A stretch of 64,000 nt of DNA, from positions 23,479-87,478 of the forward strand of contig NZ_JAQGNT010000098.1 in the NCBI RefSeq assembly GCF_028291725.1, written 5' to 3'. Origin of the DNA: Hydrocarboniphaga sp. Its GTDB lineage: Bacteria; Pseudomonadota; Gammaproteobacteria; Nevskiales; Nevskiaceae. Both the position numbers and the translations under genes were made by a program. Shown here one piece after another: positions 26,349 to 33,861 of this stretch (within the stretch, counting starts at the first letter, position 1; every line of letters begins with the position of its first letter). A model generated the notes under the pieces. The model did no database searches and was not told where the DNA came from. It saw only the letters and a program-made list of their open reading frames with translations.

Positions 26349-27956
26349 ATGAAACGTATCGAATCCAAGCTCAACACCACCTCCGCCACATTCCTCGCCA
26401 ACGCCGCGCACAACCGCAAGCTCAGCGACGACTTCAAAGAGAAGCAGCGAGCCGCGCGCCATGACCGGCCGCAGCGCGACGTCGAGCGCCTGCGCGCGCA
26501 GAACAAGCTGCTGGTGCGCGAGCGCATCCAGCAGCTGCTCGATCCGGGCACACCGTTTCTGGAGCTGTCTTCGCTGGCGGCCAACGAGGCTTACGGCGGC
26601 GAAGTGCCGGGCGCGGCCGTGGTCACCGGCATCGGCATCGTCTCGGGGCGCGAGGTCGTCATCAATGCCGGCGACGGCACGGTCAAGGGCGGCGCCTGGT
26701 ATCCGCTGACGGTCAAGAAGGCGGTGCGCGCGCTCGACATCGCGATCGAGAACCGGCTGCCGGTGGTGCATCTCTGCGATTCCGCCGGCGGCTTTCTGCC
26801 GCAGCAGGCCGAGCTGTTCGCCGACAAGTATTACGCCGGCCGCATCTTCCGCAATCAATGCATGCTGTCGAAGATGGGCGTGCAGCAGGTCGCCGTCGTG
26901 CTCGGCCATTGCACCGCCGGCGGCGCCTATGTGCCGGCCCTGTCGGACTACAACGTGATCGTGCGCGGCACCGGCGCGATCTTCCTCGCCGGCCCGCCGC
27001 TGGTGAAGGCCGCGACCGGCGAGGAGAACACCGTCGACGAACTCGGTGGCGCCGACATGCATACCAGCATCTCCGGCACCGCCGACTATCCGGCCAGCAG
27101 CGAGGAGGAGGCGATCGCGATCGCGCGCGACGTCGTCGCCCAGTTCAATCGCCAGACGAAAACAAAGATCGAGTGGCAGCAGCCCGAGGCGCCTTACTAC
27201 GCGCCCGAGGAGCTGTACGGCGTGCTGCCGCAGGACATCAAGCAGGGCTTTGACATCCACGAGGTGATCGCACGCCTGGTCGACGGCTCGCGCTTCCACG
27301 AATACCAGCCGAATTACGGCAAGACCCTGATCTGCGGCTACGCGCATCTGTGGGGCTACAAGGTTGGCATCCTCGGCAACAACGGCGTGCTGTTCAACGA
27401 CAGCGCGCTGAAGGGCGCGCACTTCATCGAGCTGTGCAACCAGAACCGCACGCCGCTGATCTTTCTGCAGAACATCACCGGCTTCATGGTCGGCCGCGAA
27501 TACGAGCGCCGCGGCATCACCAAGGACGGCGCCAAGATGCTGATGGCGGTCAGCTGCTCGGAGGTGCCGAAGTTCACGGTGATGTGCCACGGCTCCTTCG
27601 GCGCCGGCAACTACGGCATGAGCGGCCGCGCCTTCGACTCGCGCTTCCTGTTCGCCTGGCCGCAGAGCCAGATTTCGGTGATGGGCGCCGAGCAGGCCGC
27701 CAACGTGCTGGCCGACGTCAAGATCCGTCAGCTCGCCAAACAGGGCAAGCAGCTCAGCGCCGAGCACATCGCCGCGATCCGCGACCCGGTGCTCGGTGAG
27801 TTCAAGCGCAAGCAGAGCGCGTACTGGAGCACCTCCGAGATCTGGGACGACGGCATCCTGGCGCCGTCGGACACCCGCAACGCGCTGGGCATGGCGATCT
27901 CGGCGGCGATGAACGCGCCGATCGGCGATCCGAAGTACGGGGTGTTCCGGATGTAG
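26349..27956 (+). CDS. Acyl-CoA carboxylase carboxyltransferase subunit (LiuB/AtuC-like)
   Basis: The protein has 535 residues. Both crotonase-like carboxyltransferase halves are present: N-half LSSLAANEAYGGEVPGAAVVTGIG, CTAGGAYVPALSDYNVIV; C-half GILGNNGVLFNDSALKGAHFIEL, LIFLQNITGFMVGREYE, GAGNYGMSGRAFDSRFLFAWP. It moves the carboxyl group from biotin to an acyl-CoA, most likely 3-methylcrotonyl-CoA or geranyl-CoA. Sequence pattern does not let me decide between the two; the AtuA neighbour favours a terpenoid or longer branched substrate. The ATG lies 13 bases after a palindromic element. Confidence 0.92.
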   Translation: MKRIESKLNTTSATFLANAAHNRKLSDDFKEKQRAARHDRPQRDVERLRAQNKLLVRERIQQLLDPGTPFLELSSLAANEAYGGEVPGAAVVTGIGIVSGREVVINAGDGTVKGGAWYPLTVKKAVRALDIAIENRLPVVHLCDSAGGFLPQQAELFADKYYAGRIFRNQCMLSKMGVQQVAVVLGHCTAGGAYVPALSDYNVIVRGTGAIFLAGPPLVKAATGEENTVDELGGADMHTSISGTADYPASSEEEAIAIARDVVAQFNRQTKTKIEWQQPEAPYYAPEELYGVLPQDIKQGFDIHEVIARLVDGSRFHEYQPNYGKTLICGYAHLWGYKVGILGNNGVLFNDSALKGAHFIELCNQNRTPLIFLQNITGFMVGREYERRGITKDGAKMLMAVSCSEVPKFTVMCHGSFGAGNYGMSGRAFDSRFLFAWPQSQISVMGAEQAANVLADVKIRQLAKQGKQLSAEHIAAIRDPVLGEFKRKQSAYWSTSEIWDDGILAPSDTRNALGMAISAAMNAPIGDPKYGVFRM

Positions 27957-27968
27957 CAGGGGGTGCCA

Positions 27969-28062
27969 AAGTCTGCGTAAGCCTGACGCCCAGACAGTCT
28001 TACGAAGCTTTAATTGCCAAAGTCTGCATAAGGCCTGATGATGGCGCCTCTTATGCAGACTT
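27969..28062. promoter_or_regulatory. Two related inverted repeats, candidate operators upstream of fic
   Basis: AAGTCTGCATAAG (28020-28032) and CTTATGCAGACTT (28050-28062) form a perfect 13-bp inverted repeat 13 bases before the Fic start codon. A diverged copy, AAGTCTGCGTAAG (27969-27981) with CTTACG (27999-28004), precedes it, inside a direct repeat of TGCCAAAGTCTGC. The arrangement suggests a bound regulator, perhaps the Fic protein's own winged-helix domain. Confidence 0.5.
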
Positions 28063-28075
28063 GTGGCGGGTGGCG

Positions 28076-29233
28076 ATGAGCAAGCGCCTGGGTACTTACG
28101 TCACCCGGACCACGGTGGGCGAAAGCTTTCGGGCCTTTATTCCCCCTGATCTGCCGCCTGATCCTCCGCTGGTGTTCGACAGCGCGATGATCGGCTTGCT
28201 GGAGGAGGCCAACCGCCTGCTCGGCCGCCTGGACGGCTTGGCCGCGGCCTTGCCCGACCCGCAATTGCTGCTCTACCAGTACGTGCGCAAGGAGGCGGTG
28301 ATGTCCTCGCAGATCGAGGGCACGCAGTCCTCGCTGTCCGATCTGCTGATCCACGAGATGGACGAAATCCCGGGCGTGCCCGAAGACGACGTCGAAGAAG
28401 TCTCCTGCTATGTGCGCGCCCTCAACTTCGGCGTGCAGCGTCTGGCGAGCTTGCCACTGTCGCTGCGACTGCTGCGCGAGATTCACGCTCAGCTGTTGGC
28501 CAGTGGGCGCGGCGCCACCAAGATGCCCGGCGAGTTTCGGCGCAGCCAGAACTGGCTGGGCGGCAGCCGCCCGGGCAATGCCAGCTTCGTACCGCCGCCC
28601 CCCGAGAATCTGATGGACTGCCTCGGAGCCCTCGAAAGCTTTCTGCATGACGGCTCGACGCCGCCGCTGATCCGGGCCGCGCTCGCCCATGTGCAGTTCG
28701 AAACGATCCACCCGTTTCTCGATGGCAATGGCCGCCTGGGTCGCTTGCTGATTGCCTTGATGCTGGTCGAAGCCAAGGTGCTGCAATACCCGTTGCTGTA
28801 CCTGAGCCTGCATTTCAAGAGCAATCGATCCGAGTATTACGAGCGGCTCAGCCGCGTAAGAACGCACGGCGATTGGGAAGGCTGGCTCGCCTACTTTCTG
28901 CGCGGCGTCATCCATACCGCAGGCGAGACGATCGACACGACGCGCCAGATCCTGGCGCTGTTCGATCGCGACCGGGCGCGCATCGCAACAGTCGGACGAT
29001 TGTCGGGGACGGCGCTACGTTTGCATGAGCATCTGCGCGCCCGCCCGGTGACAACGGTGGCGCTTGCGGCCGCATCGACGAAGGTCAACCGCACCAGCAT
29101 CGTCACCGCGCTGGCCAAGCTTACGGAGCTGGGCATCGTTCGCGAACTGACCGGAAACCGCCGCAATCGATTGTTCGCGTATGACACCTACTTGGCTCTA
29201 CTGAGCCGCGACACCGAGCCTCTGCCCGATTGA
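28076..29233 (+). CDS. Fic-domain protein with C-terminal winged helix
   Basis: The protein has 385 residues from the ATG at 28076. The Fic core motif HPFLDGNGRLGR is intact, so adenylyl-transfer (AMPylation) chemistry is expected. An N-terminal SSQIEGTQSSL holds the (S/T)xxxE(G/N) inhibitory motif, making this a class II self-inhibited Fic protein. The last 70 residues form a winged helix (TVALAAASTKVNRTSIVTAL). It is a single gene with no separate antitoxin beside it. Likely autoregulates through the upstream inverted repeats. Confidence 0.9.
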   Translation: MSKRLGTYVTRTTVGESFRAFIPPDLPPDPPLVFDSAMIGLLEEANRLLGRLDGLAAALPDPQLLLYQYVRKEAVMSSQIEGTQSSLSDLLIHEMDEIPGVPEDDVEEVSCYVRALNFGVQRLASLPLSLRLLREIHAQLLASGRGATKMPGEFRRSQNWLGGSRPGNASFVPPPPENLMDCLGALESFLHDGSTPPLIRAALAHVQFETIHPFLDGNGRLGRLLIALMLVEAKVLQYPLLYLSLHFKSNRSEYYERLSRVRTHGDWEGWLAYFLRGVIHTAGETIDTTRQILALFDRDRARIATVGRLSGTALRLHEHLRARPVTTVALAAASTKVNRTSIVTALAKLTELGIVRELTGNRRNRLFAYDTYLALLSRDTEPLPD

Positions 29234-29256
29234 CGGACCGGGATCCTGGTTAGGAC

Positions 29257-29335
29257 GTAGGTTGAGGTGAGCGCAGCGAACCCCAACATTTCGTCCGCGC
29301 CGACGTTGGGGTTCGCTGCGCTCACCCCAACCTAC
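29257..29335. repeat. GTAGGTTGGGG-family palindromic repeat (upstream of higBA)
   Basis: Arms begin GTAGGTTGAGGTGAGCGCAG and end CTCACCCCAACCTAC; 31-bp arms with one mismatch around a 17-bp loop. Related elements at 30023, 32284, 34964, 53482, 57449 and 62160. Confidence 0.9.
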
Positions 29336-29362
29336 AACGGATGGTCCGCGCCATATTGCCGC

Positions 29363-29379
29363 ATAACGTTATCCGTTAT
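29363..29379. promoter_or_regulatory. higBA promoter/operator palindrome
   Basis: ATAACGTTATCCGTTAT contains the inverted half-sites ATAACG and CGTTAT and overlaps a TTATAA-like -10 element, 12 bases before the toxin's GTG start. The layout is that of an autorepressed toxin-antitoxin promoter bound by HigA. Confidence 0.6.
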
Positions 29380-29390
29380 AAAGTGCCGGC

Positions 29391-29669
29391 GTGATCATCA
29401 GTTTCCGCTGCGTCGACACCCAAAAGTTGTTTGAGACTGGCAAGTCGCGCCGGTTCACCGGTATTGCAGCCGTTGCCACGCGCAAGCTGACCCAGCTCGA
29501 CAATGCGCAGGAGCTACGCGACCTGGCGTCACCACCCGGCAATCGCCTGGAGGCGCTGCGCGGTAGCCGCGTCCGCCAGCACAGCATCAGAATCAACGAC
29601 CAGTTCCGCTTGTGCTTCCGCTGGACGGACACCGGGGCGGAAGACACCGAGATCACCGATTATCACTAA
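29391..29669 (+). CDS. higB: HigB-type toxin (RelE/ParE superfamily mRNA interferase)
   Basis: The protein has 92 residues, starting at GTG. It shows the HigB pattern: SFRCVDTQKLFETGKSRRF, ARKLTQLDNAQELRDL, PPGNRLEALRGSR, QHSIRINDQFRLCFRW. HigB enzymes cut mRNA in translating ribosomes. The toxin precedes the antitoxin by 13 bp, the reversed gene order that defines higBA systems. Confidence 0.92.
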   Translation: MIISFRCVDTQKLFETGKSRRFTGIAAVATRKLTQLDNAQELRDLASPPGNRLEALRGSRVRQHSIRINDQFRLCFRWTDTGAEDTEITDYH

Positions 29670-29682
29670 GAGGACCAAGGCC

Positions 29683-29988
29683 ATGAGCAAGAACGGCATG
29701 CGGCCGGTTCATCCCGGTGAAATTCTGCGCGAGGACTATCTGGCGGAACTGGGCATGAGCGTCAATGCGCTTGCCAAGGCGCTCAAGGTGCCCACGCCGC
29801 GCATCAACGACGTCGTGCGCGAGCGGCGCGGGATCAGCGCGGACACGGCGCTGCGGCTGGCACGCTACTTCGACACCACACCGCAGTTTTGGTTGAACCT
29901 GCAGGCGGCCTACGATCTGAGGCTGGCGGAAATCGCGGCCGGCAGCAAAATCAACCGGGAAGTTTCGGTGATGTCCAAGGCCGCCTGA
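29683..29988 (+). CDS. higA: HigA-type antitoxin (XRE helix-turn-helix)
   Basis: The protein has 101 residues from the ATG at 29683, with an AGAGGA ribosome-binding site. MRPVHPGEILREDYLAELGMSVNALAKAL and ADTALRLARYFDTTPQFWLNLQ are diagnostic of the HigA family. It neutralises HigB and represses the operon at the upstream palindrome. Confidence 0.94.
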   Translation: MSKNGMRPVHPGEILREDYLAELGMSVNALAKALKVPTPRINDVVRERRGISADTALRLARYFDTTPQFWLNLQAAYDLRLAEIAAGSKINREVSVMSKAA

Positions 29989-30022
29989 GGTATTGCCCGC
30001 CGCCGACCTCATTGGCTAGCCC

Positions 30023-30099
30023 GTAGGTTGGGGTGAGCGCAGCGAACCCCAACATTGCGCCGGTGATCGTTGGGGTTCGCCAGGCTCACCCCAACCTAC
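30023..30099. repeat. GTAGGTTGGGG-family palindromic repeat (downstream of higBA)
   Basis: Same arms as the element at 29257, so the toxin-antitoxin pair is bracketed by two copies. The right arm has CGCCAGGCTCACC in place of the usual CGCTGCGCTCACC. Confidence 0.9.
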
Positions 30100-30187
30100 G
30101 ACTGCGCCTGCTCGCTCGAATGGACGAGGCCCGGCCGCCGCAGCGACCTAGACTCGACGCGCGTGGATGTCACCCAGGAGAACCCAC

Positions 30188-30628
30188 ATGTCGCCGTCGG
30201 AATCCTTCTACGTCGCGATCGGCCTGCTATCGATCGTCGTCATCGTGGTGCTGAACCGGCAGCTGTACCGCCAGGGCGGGGTTTCGGTGCTGGAGGGCGT
30301 CTGCTATCTGATCGCGGTGCCGGCGCTGGTGATCGGCTGGTATTTCAACTTCCAGTACATGCGCGGCTACGGCGAGCAGGTCGGATGGTGGCACTGGACC
30401 ACGCTGCTGTTCGTCAATCCGGCCTCGGCTTCCGGCGGCCAGGACCTGATCATCGCCAATCTGCTGCTGTTCCCGCTGTGGACCATCGTCGACGGCCGCC
30501 GCTGCGGCATGCGCCTGAGCGGGTGGTATTTCGTGATGAGCCTGGTGACCAGCTACGCGTTCGCGTTCGCCGTGTTCATGGCGCTGCGCGAACGCCAGCT
30601 GCGCTGGAATAACGCGCAGCGCCGATAG
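30188..30628 (+). CDS. DUF2834-like membrane protein
   Basis: The protein has 146 residues with four membrane segments. The FVNPASASGGQDLIIANLLLFPLWTIVDGRRCGMRLSGW pattern, split by a loop, matches DUF2834 proteins (asparagine-proline motif, then a helix and GRR.GMR). An AGGAGA ribosome-binding site precedes the ATG. Function unknown; no operon partner. Confidence 0.65.
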   Translation: MSPSESFYVAIGLLSIVVIVVLNRQLYRQGGVSVLEGVCYLIAVPALVIGWYFNFQYMRGYGEQVGWWHWTTLLFVNPASASGGQDLIIANLLLFPLWTIVDGRRCGMRLSGWYFVMSLVTSYAFAFAVFMALRERQLRWNNAQRR

Positions 30629-30719
30629 AGCGCAGCGCAGCACTTCGGGATCGCAGGCTCGGGCCGATTCGCGGCACGCGCCTTGCTGCGGGTGCTTACC
30701 GGAATATCGAGCACCCGTC

Positions 30720-32258
30720 ATGAAGCTGATCGCCTCCGCCCTGTCTGCGCTCGCGCGGCTCGGCTGCGCCGCCTGCCTGATCAACAGCGTTTCGGCCCAC
30801 GCCGCCGGCGACTGCGCCGCGCTGGCCAGCCTGGTGCTGGAGGGCGCGACCATCAGCACGGTCGAGGCGGTGCCGGCCGGCACGTTCACCACGCCGCCGC
30901 AGATCGCGCTGCCGTCGAAGACCTATACGGTGCCGGCGTTCTGCCGCGTGGCGCTGAGCATCGCGCCGTCGGCGCTGACCGAGGTCTGGCTGCCCACCGA
31001 CACCTGGAACACGCTGCTCGGCGGCTGGGGCAATGGCGGCAGCACCGGCGTGGTGATGTATGACGCGATGGCCTCGTCGCTCAACGGCGGCTACGCGACG
31101 GTGTCGTCCGACCTCGGCCACCAGAGCACCGCCGAGGATGTCAGCTGGGCCAACGGCCGGCCGGATCTGGTCGAGGACTTCGGCTACAACATCACGCATG
31201 CGATGACGGTGATCGCCAAGCAACTGGTCGCCGCGTATTACGGCACGCCGCAGACGCGCGCCTATTTCGGCGGCTTCTCCGCCGGCGGCCGCCAGGCGCT
31301 GATGGAGGCGAGCCGCTATCCCGAGGACTACGACGGCATCAACTCCGGCGCGCCGGCGCAGAACTGGACCCGGCTGATGGACGGCCTGGTCTGGCAATCG
31401 CTGGCCGTGCTCGGGGATTCGAGCCTGGCGGCCTATCCGAGCGCCGATCAGGTCAATGCCTTGGCCGCCGCGGTGATGGCCAGCTGCGACGGCCTCGACG
31501 GCCTGGTCGACGGCCAGATCACCGATCCGACGGCCTGCAAATACGATCCGGTGGCGCTGTCCTGCGACACCAGCACCGCGAGCACCTGCCTGAGCAAGAA
31601 GCAGGTCAAGGCGATCCAGACGCTGTACAAGCCGCTGAAGAATTCCGCCGGCGACAAGCTCTACCCGGCGGTCATTCACGGCAGCGAATTCGAATGGGCC
31701 TGCTCGTTCGTCGGCACCGCGCCGTACAACGGCTACAGCTATCTGCTGTCGCAGGAGTATTTCCAGAACATGGTGTACGAGGCCACGTCCTGGGATTTCC
31801 GCAGCTTCAATCCCGATGTCGACGTGCCGTTCGCGGACAACAAGCTCGCCGATACGCTCAACGGCAGCTCGCCGAACCTGGATGCGTTCAATGCGCGCGG
31901 CGGCAAGCTGCTGCTCTGGCACGGCTGGTCCGACGGCCTGATCACGCCGCTGGCCACGGTCGACTACTACAACGCGCTGAAAAGCCGCTACGGCAAGAGC
32001 GTGCTGAACGGCTTCGCCAAGCTCTACATGGTGCCGGCCTTTGGTCACTGCGGGTCCTACGGCCCCTCGGTCTTCGACACGCTGTCGCCGCTGCGCGCCT
32101 GGGTCGAGCAGGGCACCGAGCCGCAGGCTATCCTTGCGCTGCAGCTCGATTCCAGCGGCGCGGTGACCCGCACCCGGCCGCTGTGCCCGTATCCGAAACA
32201 GGCGGTCTACAAGGGCGTCGGCAACATCAACCTGGCGAAGAATTTCAGCTGCAAGTGA
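30720..32258 (+). CDS. Tannase/feruloyl esterase family protein, exported
   Basis: The protein has 512 residues with a signal peptide (to about residue 28, SAHA). The catalytic triad is visible as Ser187 in GGFSAGGRQA, Asp405 in HGWSDGLITP and His443 in FGHCG. Family members have a CS-D-HC motif in which a Cys just before Ser bonds to the Cys after His; here the first is Phe186 while Cys444 is kept, so that disulfide cannot form. The family cleaves gallate or hydroxycinnamate esters and MHET-like esters. Lone gene, periplasmic or secreted. Confidence 0.88.
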   Translation: MKLIASALSALARLGCAACLINSVSAHAAGDCAALASLVLEGATISTVEAVPAGTFTTPPQIALPSKTYTVPAFCRVALSIAPSALTEVWLPTDTWNTLLGGWGNGGSTGVVMYDAMASSLNGGYATVSSDLGHQSTAEDVSWANGRPDLVEDFGYNITHAMTVIAKQLVAAYYGTPQTRAYFGGFSAGGRQALMEASRYPEDYDGINSGAPAQNWTRLMDGLVWQSLAVLGDSSLAAYPSADQVNALAAAVMASCDGLDGLVDGQITDPTACKYDPVALSCDTSTASTCLSKKQVKAIQTLYKPLKNSAGDKLYPAVIHGSEFEWACSFVGTAPYNGYSYLLSQEYFQNMVYEATSWDFRSFNPDVDVPFADNKLADTLNGSSPNLDAFNARGGKLLLWHGWSDGLITPLATVDYYNALKSRYGKSVLNGFAKLYMVPAFGHCGSYGPSVFDTLSPLRAWVEQGTEPQAILALQLDSSGAVTRTRPLCPYPKQAVYKGVGNINLAKNFSCK

Positions 32259-32283
32259 CGCCGTGTCACCGGATCCGCCAGCC

Positions 32284-32314
32284 GTAGGTTGGGGTGAGCG
32301 CAGCGAACCCCAAC
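32284..32314. repeat. Single arm of the GTAGGTTGGGG-family repeat
   Basis: One arm only (GTAGGTTGGGGTGAGCGCAG and on to CCCAAC); the complementary arm is missing. A decayed or truncated copy downstream of the tannase-like gene. Confidence 0.8.
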
Positions 32315-32395
32315 ATTTGAGCGAGCCCTACAACGGCTCAAGCAAAGCCGGGATTGCCGACCTACCGTGTCATCTCACCACGCAGCGAAGCCCAC

Positions 32396-32423
32396 AAAAA
32401 AGGCGGCCTTGGCCGCCTTTTTT
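32396..32423. terminator. Bidirectional Rho-independent terminator
   Basis: AAAAAAGGCGGCC-TT-GGCCGCCTTTTTT is a perfect hairpin with A and T tracts on both sides. It can end the tannase-like gene on the plus strand and the two small minus-strand genes at 32456 and 32554. Confidence 0.9.
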
Positions 32424-32455
32424 GCTGCTGCGAGAACAAGGCAAGCCGGATGAGG

Positions 32456-32557
32456 CTACTTGCTCTTCTTCTTCTCGATCTTTTCCGCCTTCTTTTCGGC
32501 GGGCGTCTTCAGCGGCTTCTTCTTGGTTTCCTTCTTGCGATCCTGGCTCTTGCTCAT
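32456..32557 (-). CDS. Lysine-rich 33-residue protein
   Basis: Encodes 33 residues starting MSKSQDRKKETKKKPLK, with 15 lysines, three arginine or aspartate residues between them and no hydrophobic core. Its ATG overlaps the stop of the next upstream gene (ATGA). The coupling, codon regularity and terminator 33 bases beyond its stop argue that it is real. Perhaps an RNA- or ribosome-associated basic peptide; function unknown. Confidence 0.65.
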   Translation of the reverse strand: MSKSQDRKKETKKKPLKTPAEKKAEKIEKKKSK

Positions 32558-32709
32558 GAGGTTTGCTCCGGTGTCGTCGTGGGGGGCTGCTGCTCTTCGG
32601 TATCGCCGGTGGATCCGCGCGCCAGCTTCTTCAGGCGCTTTTCTTCCTGCTGCTTGCTCTTTTTCAGCTCACGCTGCCGCTTGTCGAATCCGTAGTTGGG
32701 CTTGGCCAT
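32554..32709 (-). CDS. Small basic protein of the MAKPNY-FxKRQRE type
   Basis: Encodes 51 residues starting MAKPNYGFDKRQRELKKSK. I recognise this N-terminus from short conserved proteins found in many gammaproteobacteria, all uncharacterised. The first 30 residues are highly charged and probably helical; the tail is Thr/Pro/Gln-rich. Translationally coupled to the lysine-rich gene after it. Confidence 0.7.
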   Translation of the reverse strand: MAKPNYGFDKRQRELKKSKQQEEKRLKKLARGSTGDTEEQQPPTTTPEQTS

Positions 32710-32802
32710 GGTCGCTCCGTTGATGGCGACAGTTTAAAGGAATTGCCCTGCTCGTTTCGCTCGGAACGATACGCCGGTATCGCCGGTTCCGAAACCGCTC
32801 TT

Positions 32803-33810
32803 TCAGGCCCTGATGCGGTTTCGTGCCTCCAGCCACGGCCAGCTCAGCAGCGCCGGCACGCCGAACAGCAGGTCACGCATGCGCTTGCACAGCGACAGCG
32901 CGAGCGCCAGATCCGGCGGCAGGCCGAATATTGGCGCGATCAGCAGCAGGCCGGCCTCCTGCACGCCGAGACCGGCCGGCATCATGAAGAACAAGTGGCG
33001 CGCCGCCTGTATCGCCGCCTCCAGCGACAGAGCCGTCAGCAGGCCGACGGGGTGGCCGAGCAGGCGCAGCGCCAGCGCGTTCTCGAACGAGCCGAGCACC
33101 AGGCCGGCGAATTCCCAGCAGACGGCGGCGAGCAGAATCCGCGGCTGTGCAAAATAGCCGCGAATACGCTGGTCCAGCGCGGCGCCGTCCAGGCCGAGCC
33201 GCGCCTGCAGGCTCGCGCCGACGAGCCGCGTCAGCCCGCGCTGCGCCAGTTCGAACAGCCGGCTGCGACGCAGCATCAGCGCGGCCAGCAGCGGAACCGG
33301 CGCGCTGATCAGCAAGCCCAGGCCGATGCGCTGTGCCAGCGGCGTCGCCCCGGGATGCAGCAGCACCAGAGCGAAGCTGAGCAGTGCGAACAGCAGCTGG
33401 TTGAAGATCGACAGCAGCAGTTGCAGCACGACGCTGGCGCTCGCCGCGGCGCCGTCCAGGCCGCGCCGCATCGCCAGCCGGATGCCGACCAACTCGCCGC
33501 CGATGCTGGCCAGCGGCAGCAGCCGCGCGACCGCTTCGCGGATCGTCGAGGCCCAGAACAAATAGGGCAGGCGCGCGCGGCCCGGTGCGTCGTGCGGCGC
33601 CAGCAGCACGCGCCAGCCCATCGCGTCCAGCAGCAGCGGCAGCGCATGGAACGGCACCAGCAGCAGCAGCGGCCAGCCGGCGCGGTATAACAGGCCGACG
33701 ATTTCGGCTATGCCATGCCGCTGGCTCAGCCAGACGATTGCGGCCAGGCCCAGCAGCGCCGCAAAGTAGGAGGCGGCCTTCAGCACGCCGCCGAGTACCG
33801 GCAGGCCCAT
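32803..33810 (-). CDS. LPG-synthase/UPF0104-type integral membrane protein (HpnL-like)
   Basis: The protein has 335 residues and about eight membrane helices. ASIGGELVGIRLAMRRG in the middle and FFMMPAGLGVQEAGLLLIAPIFGLPPDLALALSL near the end are the two signatures of the lysylphosphatidylglycerol-synthase membrane domain family, which includes HpnL of hopanoid clusters. The ATG at 33810 is chosen because the upstream frame is not conserved-looking. It diverges from the ATP-grasp gene by 51 bp. Probably involved in lipid flipping or lipid decoration; exact role unknown. Confidence 0.8.
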   Translation of the reverse strand: MGLPVLGGVLKAASYFAALLGLAAIVWLSQRHGIAEIVGLLYRAGWPLLLLVPFHALPLLLDAMGWRVLLAPHDAPGRARLPYLFWASTIREAVARLLPLASIGGELVGIRLAMRRGLDGAAASASVVLQLLLSIFNQLLFALLSFALVLLHPGATPLAQRIGLGLLISAPVPLLAALMLRRSRLFELAQRGLTRLVGASLQARLGLDGAALDQRIRGYFAQPRILLAAVCWEFAGLVLGSFENALALRLLGHPVGLLTALSLEAAIQAARHLFFMMPAGLGVQEAGLLLIAPIFGLPPDLALALSLCKRMRDLLFGVPALLSWPWLEARNRIRA

Positions 33811-33861
33811 TGATATCGCCAGGAGCGGCTCATCGAAAAACAGGCGGCAAGCAGCATCGGA

